DNA of 64,000 nt from Antilocapra americana (taxonomy: Eukaryota; Chordata; Mammalia; Artiodactyla; Antilocapridae): NCBI GenBank assembly GCA_007570785.1, contig ML660774.1, positions 13,792,719 through 13,856,718 on the forward strand. Reading direction: 5' to 3'. Position 1 is the stretch's first letter; each line of letters begins with the position of its first letter. Positions 44,401-55,898 of the stretch are shown here, piece after piece. A model generated the notes under the pieces. That model was not told where the DNA came from, did no database searches, and saw nothing but the letters and a program-made list of their open reading frames with translations. The translations under genes were made by a program, and so were the position numbers.

Positions 44401-46067
44401 CAACAGCAAATGCAATAACAAAATTCCCTATTAACAAAATATTTCCCCCCTTTTAGGTCATTCAATTCCTGCACACTTCTCTGAGGCTGATAGGGGACAC
44501 ATTCTTTCTCCTAATTAACTAGGGAGAAAGCCAAATCTAATTTATTCTGCTAACACACCTTGTACATAGCTCTTTTCACGCTATCTACACTTCTTGGAGC
44601 TAAGATGTGATTAGCATGGAATACACACTTCTGCTACTTGCATCATGTGCTTTATTCCAGAGACTTTCAAAAGAATCTTAAAAAATCAAGGTGCTTGGCC
44701 CTCTATCCGCAGGAAGAGGAAAAAGAATGAAGAAGTTTTTGACTGAAACTTTCCCATGATTTGTACAAAAATTAGTGTCACAAATTGCTCTCCTCCATGC
44801 AAAATAATTTTCCTCTAGATAAACATCATGCATCTTTATCCAAAATCTATCAACATTTCTGGGAAAAAAAAAAAGAGCTTGACTGGAATATCAGGTGACT
44901 GTGTAAAAGTAAGTTCCTCTGATCTAATTAATATCTTTTTAGTAAATGGTCATTAGAGATTGCCTGAATAGGCCTTAACTATAGTTATTTTTTGTTGCTG
45001 AGATTTTTAGGTACATTTTTTTTCTATTATGCAGAATAGGAATACTCCTTTAATGTAGAATGAAACTCAGTTGCTACTTTTTACAAAGAAAACAGTGATT
45101 CTTATAAATTATAAAATTTATATTTTTGAATTTACTAAGTATACTAATTTCAGGATGCAAATTTAGTGAATATAATCTCCTGTTTCTCAGTTTAATATCT
45201 ATAAAGAACTCCTGTTTTGCTGACAAAATCATAATCTCAGTTCATTTATGGTTTACCTTTTTCTTCCGGATCACATGTAGGTTCTGGAAGTTTACCAAGC
45301 TCCGAGTTATTACATTTTAGAGGTTCACTTGAATTTCAATATCCTATATTTATGATAACATCTTCCAGAAGTTCCTGGTTTCTACTGGTTACTTTATCAC
45401 TACTGGTCACAGATTTGTAAGGACTGGCTTTTGGTTTTTGAGTTCATAAGGCTCTTTCTTCTGCTCCAAGCAAAAATATGTGGGCTGTCGTGACCCATTT
45501 TCATATGTATATATTTATACATTCTATTTTCTGGCCCTTTTCAGTCACACAAGGCTGTGTTATTGCTCCTGGATCAGTTACAGGGAACTTGGTTAGAAAG
45601 ATCAGGCTATATATTATATATATATCTTTTTAGATATACCATTCAGACATGCTTCCTAAGAAACTTGTAGTCTTCAAGATACTATAATTTTCTGTACCAA
45701 CCAGATTGCGGACATTTCTGTATTCTAACCCCGCCTCACACACACTGCTTTCAGGCCACCCCACCCCCAATACACAGAGAGAGATGTGGGGTTTTTTTGC
45801 TTGTTTTTGTTTTGTTTTTATCAAAGACCTTCTGAATCTAGGCACCCCTTACCTCCTTTCAGACTCATCCACTCTCCTAAAGTAGAATTTTTAGCTCCCT
45901 TCTGGGTTGGAAAGTCTTGTGTCCCTTTAGAGATTAGTAATTCCAAAAAACCCTAGTATTAAAACTCCCTCACATTTTCTGTGTTTCCTTGCTTCCTTAT
46001 TTATTGTGTTACATTTCTTTCCTAAGGCAGTGACTAGCTTGCTTAAGAAGGTTTAAGATAGTTTACT
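44401..46067. other. Unique-looking intergenic DNA
   Basis: About 1.7 kb with a TA-rich run near 45610-45630. The short frames at 45126-45320 (+) and 45630-45845 (-) show no domain. Confidence 0.45.
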
Positions 46068-46205
46068 TGTTTTTTTTTCTAATTAATTAATTAATTTTTT
46101 CTTTACATTATCATGTTGGTTTTGCCATACATTGACATGAATCTGCCATGGGTATACATGTGTTCCCCTTCCAGAACCTCCCTCCCACCTCCCTCCCGAT
46201 TCCAT
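46068..46205 (-). mobile_element. L1 3' end, short
   Basis: TTTTTTCTTTACATTATCAT, TTTTGCCATACATTGACATG, GGTATACATGTGTTCCCCTT and CCTCCCTCCCACCTCCC are antisense of the artiodactyl L1 3' end, including its G-rich tract. Confidence 0.85.
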
Positions 46206-47692
46206 CCTTCTGGGTTGAATGGAAACGGAAAACAGCACCCAAATCATTGGTTAGCATTTGAAAACTGTTGCAAACTGCATAGCATCATGTTCCTTGACAT
46301 TGTTGCATGGTACGTAAAACTGAACAGTGATGAAATATGATCAGTTTTTCAAGAATATGGAAACTTATACACACATTGATTACATCATTTTCTGTGAAAC
46401 TCTTGTCAGTCCACTAAAGATGTATATAATTACTTTGAGTTGAACACGTATGATGATTTATTTTCAAATCTTCAACATAATTTCTTACAGGTATGTCTTT
46501 ACCCAAATATATTGTTGCACTTCTTTCACAAAGTATGTTAGTTTTTTAGAGGAAAATATAAGAATATTATATATTGTCTATCAATATGCTAACCATGGTT
46601 TGAAAATGTTCCTTTCTATTGAAATGTTTAACAGTGTATTACAAACTATTCAAAGTAAAAACTATTGTCTAGTAAAATCTCTCAAAGCTAGGTTTGAAAA
46701 AAAATATTAACTGATATTTCTACTGACCCAGGGTTAGATACTGTTAAAGAAGATAGATTTGAGAACTTAAAGTAACAACTTCATTTTATTTTGGTATATT
46801 GCATATTATCTAATAATTTTAGAAACTAGAAAATATCTTAAAAGTATGGGAAGTTAACTTGAAACAGAAATTTTCTTGTATTTTCACATTAACTATCTGC
46901 AAGTTTGTGAGTTACTCCTTTTGAAGATGATTTTTTAAATGGAAACTAGGTTCTGGGAATAGAAAAACACATAAAGCAAGTAGCACAGCAGGGATAGAAA
47001 TTTCTGCAATTATCTTAAGATAATGGAAGAAATTCCAGGAAAGTCAAAATGAGTATGAGTTCCATAATCCTCTGCCTGTTGAAAAGAAAGCTGAAATGTA
47101 TTTTTTTAAAAAAATAAGAAGCCAAACTCTGTGAAAATCTGTTTATTTGGGTTTGGGTGAAGTAGTGGAAGTCTCAAGAAATACAAAATGGGCTCTATTA
47201 TGAATAGGTTAAATTAAAACCTCCAAGATCAGGATAGTGCAAAAATAGGCAGAATTGTATTAACCTTTTGATTAAAGGTCCAGATGCTGGGGGTCAAGGG
47301 ATGAGAAGCATCTTACCTACAACAAAGCAGTAACTGTTGATAAGAACCTGATTGAAGTGTTAGAAAAGTTTCAAGATTAACTGTTGACAACTGGGCATTT
47401 TTGATAATGACTAATTTAAGTTTCTTACAATGTAATTTAAATTTTGATGTCTTTTTTTCACTGTGTGTATATGTAAAAAATGCTTAAATATAGAGATTTT
47501 AGATTTTTCTTGCAACCTTAGGCTCTCATCAGTGCTTTACCTTTAATATTCCAAATTCTTCATCTAGTCATTTAAACCAAGCTCTTACACTCTTATGTTG
47601 AAAGAAGACAACTATATGATGTTCATACCAACTTGGAAAATGTACCCTCTGTATATATTATTAAAATACACACTTAAAACTTTGTATTAGGG
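46206..47692. other. Unique-looking intergenic DNA
   Basis: About 1.5 kb, AT-rich. The 86-codon frame at 46450-46710 (+) is low complexity. No repeat was named. Confidence 0.45.
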
Positions 47693-47900
47693 CTTCCTTG
47701 GTGGCTCAGATGATAAAGAAGCTTCATGCAGTGCAGGAGACCCATGTTCAATACCTGGGCCAGGAAGATCCCCTGGAGAAGGGAATGGCAACCACCTTCA
47801 GTGTTCTTACCTTGAGAATTCCATGGACAGAGGAGCCTGGCAGGCTGCCATCCATGGAATTGCAGAGACAGACACGACTGAGCAACTCACACACACACAT
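47693..47900 (+). mobile_element. Bov-tA SINE
   Basis: GGCTTCCTTGGTGGCTCAGA, CATGTTCAATACCTGGGCCA, GGGAATGGCAACCACCTTCA and CAGACACGACTGAGCAACTC, with an ACACACACAC tail. Confidence 0.94.
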
Positions 47901-48056
47901 GCTTAAATATATGGCTAAGTTAACAAAATACACATATTGCTTATCTGATAAAGAGTTCATTGTAAATATTAAATAGGAATCAATAACAATGGTAATCATT
48001 ATATTCAGATAGTTGCTTAATCTAAACTCTAATAAAGGTATATTATAATAGAATGT

Positions 48057-48272
48057 GGGTTTCCCTGGTGGCTCAGATGGTAAAGAATCTGCCTGCAATG
48101 CAGGAGACCCAGGTTCAATCCCTGGGTCAGGAAGATTGCCTGGAGAAGGGGATGGTAACCCACTCCAGTATTCTTGCCTGCAGAATCCCATGGACAGAGG
48201 AACCTGGCGGACTGTAGTCCTTGGGTCCGCAAAGAGTCAGACACGACTGAGCTACTGAACACACGCAATAAA
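48057..48272 (+). mobile_element. Bov-tA SINE (close to consensus)
   Basis: GGTTTCCCTGGTGGCTCAGA, TGGTAAAGAATCTGCCTGCA, CCCAGGTTCAATCCCTGGGT, ACCCACTCCAGTATTCTTGC and GTCAGACACGACTGAGCTAC. This is one of the least diverged SINEs here, so probably one of the youngest. Confidence 0.96.
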
Positions 48273-48600
48273 ATATAAGTTGATTATTTCAAATGATAAT
48301 GAACTTAAATTTCATAAGTATATAAAATGAGAGTTCAGATTTCTTAGTACATAATGATTATGTTTAATTTTAAAAGTAAAAGAAAAAGATACTTCTTGTT
48401 TAGAATTTGTTCTATCAAGGATGGAAAAATAGTAAATACACAATTCCAGACTATTACTATTTCTGATGTTAGATTTAAAAGAAGAGAAATGAAATCTTTG
48501 AACTTATAAACAATTTCTAATCAATGCTATAGTATTTTATAATGCATGTCTAGATGTATCCATTTTGCATACATGTGTTTCATCCTATAGAAGGAATTTA
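48273..48600. other. Unique-looking spacer
   Basis: AT-rich. No gene or repeat recognised. Confidence 0.4.
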
Positions 48601-49083
48601 TCAGTTCAGTTCAGTCACTCAGTTGTATCCAACTCTTTGTGACCCAATGGACTGCAGCATGCCAGGCTTCCCTGTCCACCACCAACTCCAGGAGCTTTTT
48701 CAAACTCATGTCCATTGAGTCAGTGATGCCATTCAACCATCTCATCTTTTGTCATCCTCTTCTCCTCCTACCTTCAACTTTGCCAGCATCAGGGTCTTTT
48801 CCAATGGGTCAATTCTTTGCATCAGGTGGCCAAAATTTTGGAGCTTCAGCTTCACCATCAGTCCTTCCAATGTGTATTCAGGACTGATTTCCTTCAGAAT
48901 GGACTGATTGGATCTCCTTGCAGTCCAAGGGACTCTCAAGAGTCTTCTCCAACACCACAGTTCAAAAGCATCAATTCTTCAGTGCTCAGCTTTCTTTATG
49001 GCCCAACTCTCACATCCATACATGACTACTGGAAAACCGTAACTTTGACTAGACAGACCTTTGTTGACAAAGTACTATCTCTT
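48601..49083 (-). mobile_element. BovB LINE, 3' end
   Basis: Antisense BovB from TCAGTTCAGTTCAGTCACTC to GACCTTTGTTGACAAAGTAC and ATCTCTT. It is 5' truncated. The 65-codon minus frame at 48742-48939 is a C-terminal piece (WTARRSNQSILKEISPEY). Confidence 0.94.
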
Positions 49084-49774
49084 AAAATACTAACTGAAGC
49101 ACATTAGAATTTTCAGGAGCTTTTTTGAGCAAAATATTGATTCAGATTCGGCAGCACCAACCTTGAAGTGGTTAGTCTTGCCAGCAGCAGATGATAGGGG
49201 GAAAGTTTTCAAGACACAAAAGCGTAAAGAAATGACCATGTTGGCCCTGATTTCAGCAATGGCCTCATTTGAAAACCTTAGTTAGCTGTTTGTGTTTCTT
49301 AAGTTACATGTTCTTGGAATCTGGTATATTAATTCTGGCTTAAGTTTTGGTTTACCTATGTCAGCTACGAGGGCTTTAGAGCCACCTCACTCTGCTAACC
49401 CTCTTGTATTACTTTAACATATCCCATTATTTGCATAAAGCATAACTTAGCATTCCTAGTTCATAAATGCTTAACGTGATTCTTTTTCATTGTTAAAAGC
49501 ACTGTGATAAGCACCCTTGTACATACATGTTAACTTATAGTCCAATATTTGTCCATTAATAACTATTGGATACATTTTTGTAATAGAATTTGTACCAATC
49601 AGTCTCTACTTCTGAACTTTACATTTCCAGAAAGCAGTCAAGATAAATACTGAAATTATCATTTTATTAAATTGCTGCCACAATGGCATGCAAAAATCAA
49701 TTTTTATTTTAAGCTGACAGTTTTCATTTTCATTAAGGCTATTAGTCCATGTCTTTAGTGATCATATATATTTC
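49084..49774. other. Unique-looking DNA
   Basis: At 49140-49290 the text is less AT-rich and includes CpG. It gives a short plus frame ending RKEMTMLALISAMASFENLS, but no family could be recognised. The rest is AT-rich spacer. Confidence 0.4.
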
Positions 49775-50570
49775 CTCTATTGTAAGTTACCTATTTATGT
49801 TTTTGCCTACACTTTTGAATAATTTCTATTTTTCCCAATTAAAGTTATTAGACATTTAAAAAGTAGAGGTGTTAACCCCTTTTACCATGTTATATCAAAT
49901 GTTTTTCAATTCACATTTGTGTCTTTATTGACTGTGCTTTTGTATGTGTGGTGGGAGGCATTGGTATGTATTTTCTTTTTTGTATATAAATTTTAATGTT
50001 ATTAGTGTGAATGATATTAATTCATGTAGATACATCTTCCTTTATCTTTAGAGTATCAATTTTTGGTGTACAGATGAAAAATTATTTCCACATTTAAAGA
50101 TTTGTTTTCAACTAATATTTTCTGAAGCTGCACTCTGTCTCTGCCCATGAGGGAGTTCTGAGTGTGTGGAAAATTTTCCTCCTTCACAGCTCCCTCCCCA
50201 AGGCATAGGACCAATCCCATTTTCTTTGTCTCTTTATTTTCTTATTGCCTTTTCCCCATAGCTTTATGTGGAGTTCAGCATGCCTTTTTGGAAGTCTGAA
50301 GTCTTCTGCCAGCATTCAGCAGGGGTTCTGTAGGAGTTGTTTGATGTGCCGATGTATTTTTGATGTATTTATGGGGAGGAAATACATCTCCACATTGTAT
50401 TCCTCTGCCATCTTCTGCCCCTAAATAATATTTTCTATTTCCTGTAATACTGGTATAGTTTTAATTCCAGATGTTTAAGCAGTTAATCCATTATAAAATT
50501 ATTGAGTATTATGCAAGTTTTATAAATTTTTTTCCAAATGGAGAGCCAGTTTTTCCTGATTTGAAAGTAT
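49775..50570 (-). mobile_element. Old L1 (L1M/HAL1-like) piece with an insertion
   Basis: TAAGTTACCTATTTATG, GTGTTAACCCCTTTTACC and GTGTCTTTATTGACTGTGC (left), and TTTTTTCCAAATGGAGAGCC (right), follow antisense L1 ORF2 text with high divergence. A 302-bp block (50124-50425) interrupts it. Confidence 0.55.
50113..50436. mobile_element. Unclassified 302-bp insertion with 11-bp duplication
   Basis: TAATATTTTCT occurs at 50113-50123 and again at 50426-50436. The block between them starts GAAGCTGCACTCTGTCTCTG, contains TAGCTTTATGTGGAGTTC and GTATTTTTGATGTATTTATG, and ends TCTTCTGCCCCTAAA. It has no poly-A or poly-T, and no TG...CA ends. Confidence 0.55.
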
Positions 50571-52154
50571 CTTTATGTTCAATACAAAAGTAACAAAAGG
50601 CTTTATCTAGCATAATCACAATGCAACATCACACTCAAGAAAATGTGAGAGTAAATCCATCTCTCTCTTGAATTTGACAGTGATCATTACAGAATGTTTA
50701 ACTTGCAAACCAGAGTATCACTTCTTGAAAGCCCTTGTTGATTTTTCCTCTCACTGTCCATCCTCCCAGCTGTACTATTTTGTCTTCTTGCCATAAGTTA
50801 TGCAGTGATTTGCTAATAATTTAGCTATACATGGCCATAATATGTATTAGTCCTCATAAAAATATACAATAATATAGTATATTTCTAAGTAATGGACAAA
50901 AACAAATACTAACATAATCCATTAATTTTCCCCTGATTGTTGCTAGGATTAATTTTCAAAATAATAAGAAATATTTAACATAATTTGACAGCTCCTTTGA
51001 TGATTTATTGACAATACATTATTTAATGTATTCAGAAAGGAATGACATTGATTATTATAAGCTACCAATGTTGTTATTTATTAAATATCAAGCAATATTG
51101 ATTTTTACTAGAATTAAAATTATGAAGAAGTTTTTAATCTTGATTTTCTATAGGCAAAGGAAAACTCCTCAACCTATTTAAATTAATATCATTTTAGTAA
51201 AGTAGTAAATACTAACCCAGAGATGAATGAATAAATGCTGAGACATGTTTGTTACTTAAAATCATAATTTATTCTATTTATAATGTTTACTTTGTTAAAT
51301 TTGTTATATATTTAGATAAAAGCAAAATGTTTTGTTTGCTAATTTACATGACATAAATTGATTGATAAAATGAGAACAATTTATGAAAATTAAGACCCCC
51401 ATATATGAAGTTGACCAGTAAATCTGAAACATGAGAATGATTCTTCAAATACTCTAATTTATTACAACCTAAGTGTTAAAATGAACCAAAAAATGTGTCA
51501 TTTGGTACAGGTTCTGTATTTTTCATATCTTTATAGTGAACAGTGACATTTGAGTAAAATTCAGGAAATTAAAAAGAAAATAGGAGTTAGAATTGAAAAA
51601 CAACCAACTTCTCAGATTGTTAGTTGTTTCCAAATGATTGATGGCTTTACTATTCTAGAAAGAAAGAAACCTAAACTTAGAACTGAAATTTAGTCATTTA
51701 AGTGAAAAAAACACATGGGGGTTTTTCAAATAGGTTTCAGCCTGCATAGGAAATTAGCAGATATCACTATTGTCAGTATCTGAGGAAATGCTAATATAGC
51801 ATTATATTATATTCATATTTAAATTTTACAATCAGTTGTTTTTGTTTTAGGAATGTTTAAAAATTGAGTTTTTACTTTATATTTTGTTTTTCTTCTATAT
51901 TGTCCTTTTTCACTATTGCTTCTAAGTTTACTCATGTGTTTTAATTTCAATTATCTGTGACTACAACATGCCCCAAGATTTCATATGTTAAGAATGAACT
52001 TGTAAGCTATTTGAATTTAAGATTAAAAACTTCTACGTTTCCTTAGATTATTCTAGAGAAATATTTAAGCTGTTGTCTGTGTTAAGAGTATATAGAGAGA
52101 AAGTATTAAAAAAAAACACAAAAAAAATTCTACTCATCTTATTTCTGGACTATG
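50571..52154. other. Unique-looking intergenic DNA
   Basis: About 1.6 kb, strongly AT-rich. No gene or repeat recognised. Confidence 0.45.
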
Positions 52155-52655
52155 TAAGATACCATGATGGTTAGTTGTACACATAAATGCTAGACTGAAG
52201 GATGTCCAATACAGCCAGTAAAACATTATTTTGGGGTGTGTCAATAGAAGTGTCCTGGAGAAGAATAGCATGTGTCCTGGTAAACTGAGTAAAGAATATC
52301 TGCCCTCACCAATGTGAGATGACATAATTTACTCTATTGAACATCCAAGTACGGCAAAATGGCAGAGGAAAGGCTAATTCACTATCTCTTCATTAGCTGA
52401 AAGTTTCTTCTGCTTCTACTGATTCTCAAGCTTTTGGACTCCAAGGTGTATACCAGCAGTCCTCTGCTCGTTCCTCATCCTCAGATCTTTGGCCTCAGCC
52501 ACTAGTTTTCCTGGTTCTCCAGCTTGCTGACAGCATATATATCATACTTCACCGTAACGCTTGGGCTATTTCCCATAATAAATCTCCTCTTAAATATCTA
52601 TATTGTTTTATTGGTTCTGTTGTTCTGGAGAACCCTGACTATATTAATATAGATA
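52155..52655 (+). mobile_element. Ancient mammalian retroelement (same family as 10536-11145)
   Basis: GATGGTTAGTTGTACACATA, AAACTGAGTAAAGAATATCT, TCCTGGTTCTCCAGCTTGCT, CCCATAATAAATCTCCTCTT (poly-A signal-like) and TGTTCTGGAGAACCCTGACT, ending ATATTAATAT. It is the reverse orientation of the copy at 10.5-11.1 kb. The family is unnamed here. Confidence 0.6.
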
Positions 52656-53291
52656 CTATTTGTCTATTGAATCATATCAACAATTTGATCAATAGCATAG
52701 ACTCTCAGACCTGCAATGTGCCTGTGTCTGAGAAACACATCAAGTTACTTTTAAAATAAATGTTAATGAAAATAATGTAGGATTTATGGATAGTCTCCTT
52801 GGAGTGAGAGGTTTCATGTTTGTTTCTGTTCATTGTTGTCTCATCTGGTAATAATTCCTTCTATAACCCATCTCAATAATTCATTCAAAACCCTTATCTT
52901 TTTTCAGTCTGGGTCATATTTGGATTCTTTATTCGTGTTTATAGCAGATTGTCACTGTTGGAATGAGTCTTGTTTAGGTGTTCCAGATGGTTAATTTCTT
53001 TATTTCTGCAAAATGTTTTGACAATTCTGTGAGATGAATTTTTTCAAAGTGTGAGTTTTAAAATGTTAAGGAAAGGGACATTAGACCTTTGATGGATAGA
53101 TCAAACAGGCATGTATGCGCCCACAGATACACAAAGATGAAAGTCTCAGAGACTCACGTTGTGATTCAGTACATTTGTGGTGAAAGGAGAAGCACATTTG
53201 CACTTTTCATATATAGACAAAATCTATCTTCATGAAATCTGATTTTACTCACTGAAATGACAGATTTTTTAATCAAATAATTTCAGAGTAT
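52656..53291. other. Unique-looking spacer
   Basis: AT-rich, with no recognised feature. Confidence 0.4.
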
Positions 53292-54056
53292 TTGTTGTTG
53301 TTCAGTCGCTCAGTCGTATCTGACTCTTTGTGATTCCATAGACTGTAGCACACTAGGCTTCCCTGTCCTTCACCATCTCCCCGAGCTTGGTCAAACTCAT
53401 GTCCATTGAGTTGATGATGCCATCCAGCCATCCCATACTCTGTCGTGTCTGTCTCCTCCTGCCTTCAGTATTTCCCAGCATAACGGTCTTTTCTATTGAG
53501 TCGACTCTTTGCATCAGGTGGCTAAAGTATTGGAGCTTCAGCTTCAGCATCAGTCTTTCCAGTGAATATTCAGGATTGATTTTCTTTAGGATTAACTGGT
53601 TTGATCTCCTTGTTATCCAAAGGGGCTCTCATCTTCTCCAATACCACAGTTCCAAAGTATCAATTCTCCCACACTCAGCCTTCTTTATGATCCAACTCTC
53701 ACATCCATACATGACTACTGGAAGCACCGTAGCTTTGGCTGTACAAACTTTTGTTGGTAAAGTAAGGCCTCTGCTTTTTAATATGCTGTCTAGTTTGGTC
53801 ATAACTTAAGGAGCAAGTGTCTTTTAATTTCATGGCTGCAGTCACCATCTGCATTGGTTTTGGAACCCAAGAAATAAAGTCTCCTTAACTGTTTCTATTG
53901 TTTCCGTGATGCAATTGGATCCCATGAACTTAATTTTTTGAATGCTGAGTTTTGAGCCAGCTTTTTCACTCCCCTCTTTCACTTTAATCAAGAGGCTTTT
54001 TTCGTTCCTCTTTGCTTTTTCCCATGAGAGTGGTGTCATCTCCATTACCAAGGTTA
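53292..54056 (-). mobile_element. BovB LINE, 3' part (TTG-tail variant)
   Basis: Antisense: TTGTTGTTGTTCAGTCGCTC at the 3' end, then GTCTGTCTCCTCCTGCCTTC and TTTTCACTCCCCTCTTTCAC, ending GTGTCATCTCCATTACCAAG near the YADD region. It is more diverged than the TTCAGTTCAG-tail copies. The ORF is broken. Confidence 0.92.
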
Positions 54057-54109
54057 CCATATACTAAGGAAGTGCTCAGTAAGTATTAGCGTAGATCATA
54101 AAATTTTAT

Positions 54110-54210
54110 TCTGACAGGACCTTCACCAAATATTTAAGACAACTTCTTTATTCTATTGATAAGGGAATTGGACCCAGATGGGTGAAGTTATTTGCAGAAG
54201 ACATCAATGT
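54110..54210 (-). mobile_element. MIR SINE fragment between two BovB copies
   Basis: TATTCTATTGATAAGGGAAT and CCCAGATGGGTGAAGTTATT, followed by TGCAGAAGAC, resemble antisense MIR (TTTTACAGATGAGG...GAGAGGTGAAGTGACTTGCCCAAG). Confidence 0.45.
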
Positions 54211-54279
54211 CGGACTGATATCTTGGAACATGTTACCTTAGTCTCTCAGAAGAGGAAGAAGGCTCTCAGAAGCAGTCAC

Positions 54280-55898
54280 TCAGAAGAAGAAGAGGTGGCA
54301 AAAATACACAGAACAACTATACCAAAAAGATCTTCATGATGCGGATAATCATGATAGTGTGATCAGTCACCTAGAGCCAGACATCCTGGGATGCAAAGTC
54401 AAGTGGGCCTTATGAAGCATCACTATGAACAAAGCTAGTGGAGGTGATGAAATTCCAGTTGAGCTGTTTCAAATCCTAAAACATGATGCTGTGAAAGTGC
54501 TGTGCTCAATATGCCAGCATATTTGGAAAACTCAGCAGTGGCCACAGGACTGGAAATCGTCAGTTTTCATTCCGATCCCAAAGAAAGGCAATGCCAAAGA
54601 ATGTTCAAACTACTGCACAATTGCACTCATCTCACATGCTAGTAAAGTAATGCTCAAAATTCTCCAAGGCAGGCTTCAACAGTATGTGAGCTGTGAACTT
54701 CCAGATGTTCAAACTAGATTTAGAAAAGGCAGAGGAACCAGAGGTCAAATTGCCAAAATCTGTTGGATCATTGAAAAAGTAAGAGTTCAAAAAAAAAACA
54801 AAACATCTACTTCTGCTTTATTGACTATGAAAAGCCTTTGACTGTGTGTATCATAACAAACTATGGAAAATTTTCAAAGAGATGGGAATACCAGACCACT
54901 TGACCTGCCTCCTGAGAAATCTGTGTGCAGGTCAAGAAGCAACAGTTAGAACTGGACATGGAACAGCAGACTGATTCCAAATAGGGAAAGGAGTATGTCA
55001 AGGCTGTATATTGTCACCCTGCTTATTTAACTTATATGCAGAGTACGTCATGCAAAATATTGGGCTGGATAAAGCACAAGCTGGAATCAAGATTGCCAGG
55101 AGAAATATCAATAACCTCAGATATGTAGATGATACCACCTTATGGCAGAAAGTGAAGAAGAACTAAAGAGCCTCGATGAGAGTGAAAGAGGAGAGTGAAA
55201 AAGTTGGCTTAAAGTTCAGCATTCAGAAAACTAAGATCATGGCATCTGGTCCCATCACTTCATGGCCAATAGATGGGAAACAGTGGCTGACTTTATTTTT
55301 GGGGGCTCCAAAATCACTGCAGATAGTGACGGCAGCTATAAAATTAATAGATGCTTGCTCCTTGAGGGAAAAGTTATGACCAATCTAAAAACAGCATATT
55401 AAAAAGCAGAGACATTACTTTGCTAACAAACGTCTGTCTACTCAAAGTTATGTTTTTTCCAGAAGTCATGTATAGATGTGAGTGTTGGACTATAAAGAAA
55501 GCTGAGTGCCAAAGAATTGATGCTTTTGAGCTGTAGTGTTGGAAAAGACTCTTGAGATTCCCTTGGACTGCAAGGAGATCCAACCAATCCATCCTAAAGG
55601 AAATCAGTCCTGATTATTCATTGGAAGGACTGATGCTGAAGCTGAAACTCCAATACTTTGGCCACCTGATGTGAAGAACTGACTCATTTGAAAAGACCCT
55701 GATACTGGGAAAGATTGAAGGCAGGAGTAGAAGTGTCCGACAGAGGATGAGATAGTTGGATGACATCACCGACTCAACAGACATGAGTTTGAGTAGTCTC
55801 TGCAAGTTGGTGATGGACTGGGAAGCCTGGCGTGCTGCAGTCCATGGGGTCACAAAGAGCCAGACATGACTGAATGACTGAACTTAACTGAACTGAAC
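54280..55898 (+). mobile_element. BovB LINE, 3' half
   Basis: Sense BovB starting in the linker (AAGAAGAGGTGGCAAAAATA) and running through the whole reverse transcriptase to the 3' end GAACTTAACTGAACTGAACC. At 1.6 kb it is the second longest BovB here. Its frame is broken (frames 54425-54841, 55176-55379 and others). Confidence 0.95.
54425..54841 (+). pseudogene. BovB reverse transcriptase fingers/palm fragment
   Basis: A 138-codon frame: MNKASGGDEIPVELFQILK, then WPQDWKSSVFIPIPKKGNAK, NYCTIALISHASKVMLKILQ and RFRKGRGTRGQIAKICWIIE. These are the first RT blocks. It ends at an A-run (AAAAAAAAACAAAAC near 54790) where a shift destroys the frame before the catalytic block at 55122. Confidence 0.87.

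Noticed and set aside
46113..46340. Frame with a proline-rich start
   Set aside because: The start is the antisense of an L1 3' UTR G-rich tract, not protein-coding.
15611..48272. Regular recurrence of about 200-bp similar units, considered as a CRISPR-like or satellite array
   Set aside because: Units are dispersed SINEs of different divergence with separate insertion sites; there are no uniform repeats and spacers.
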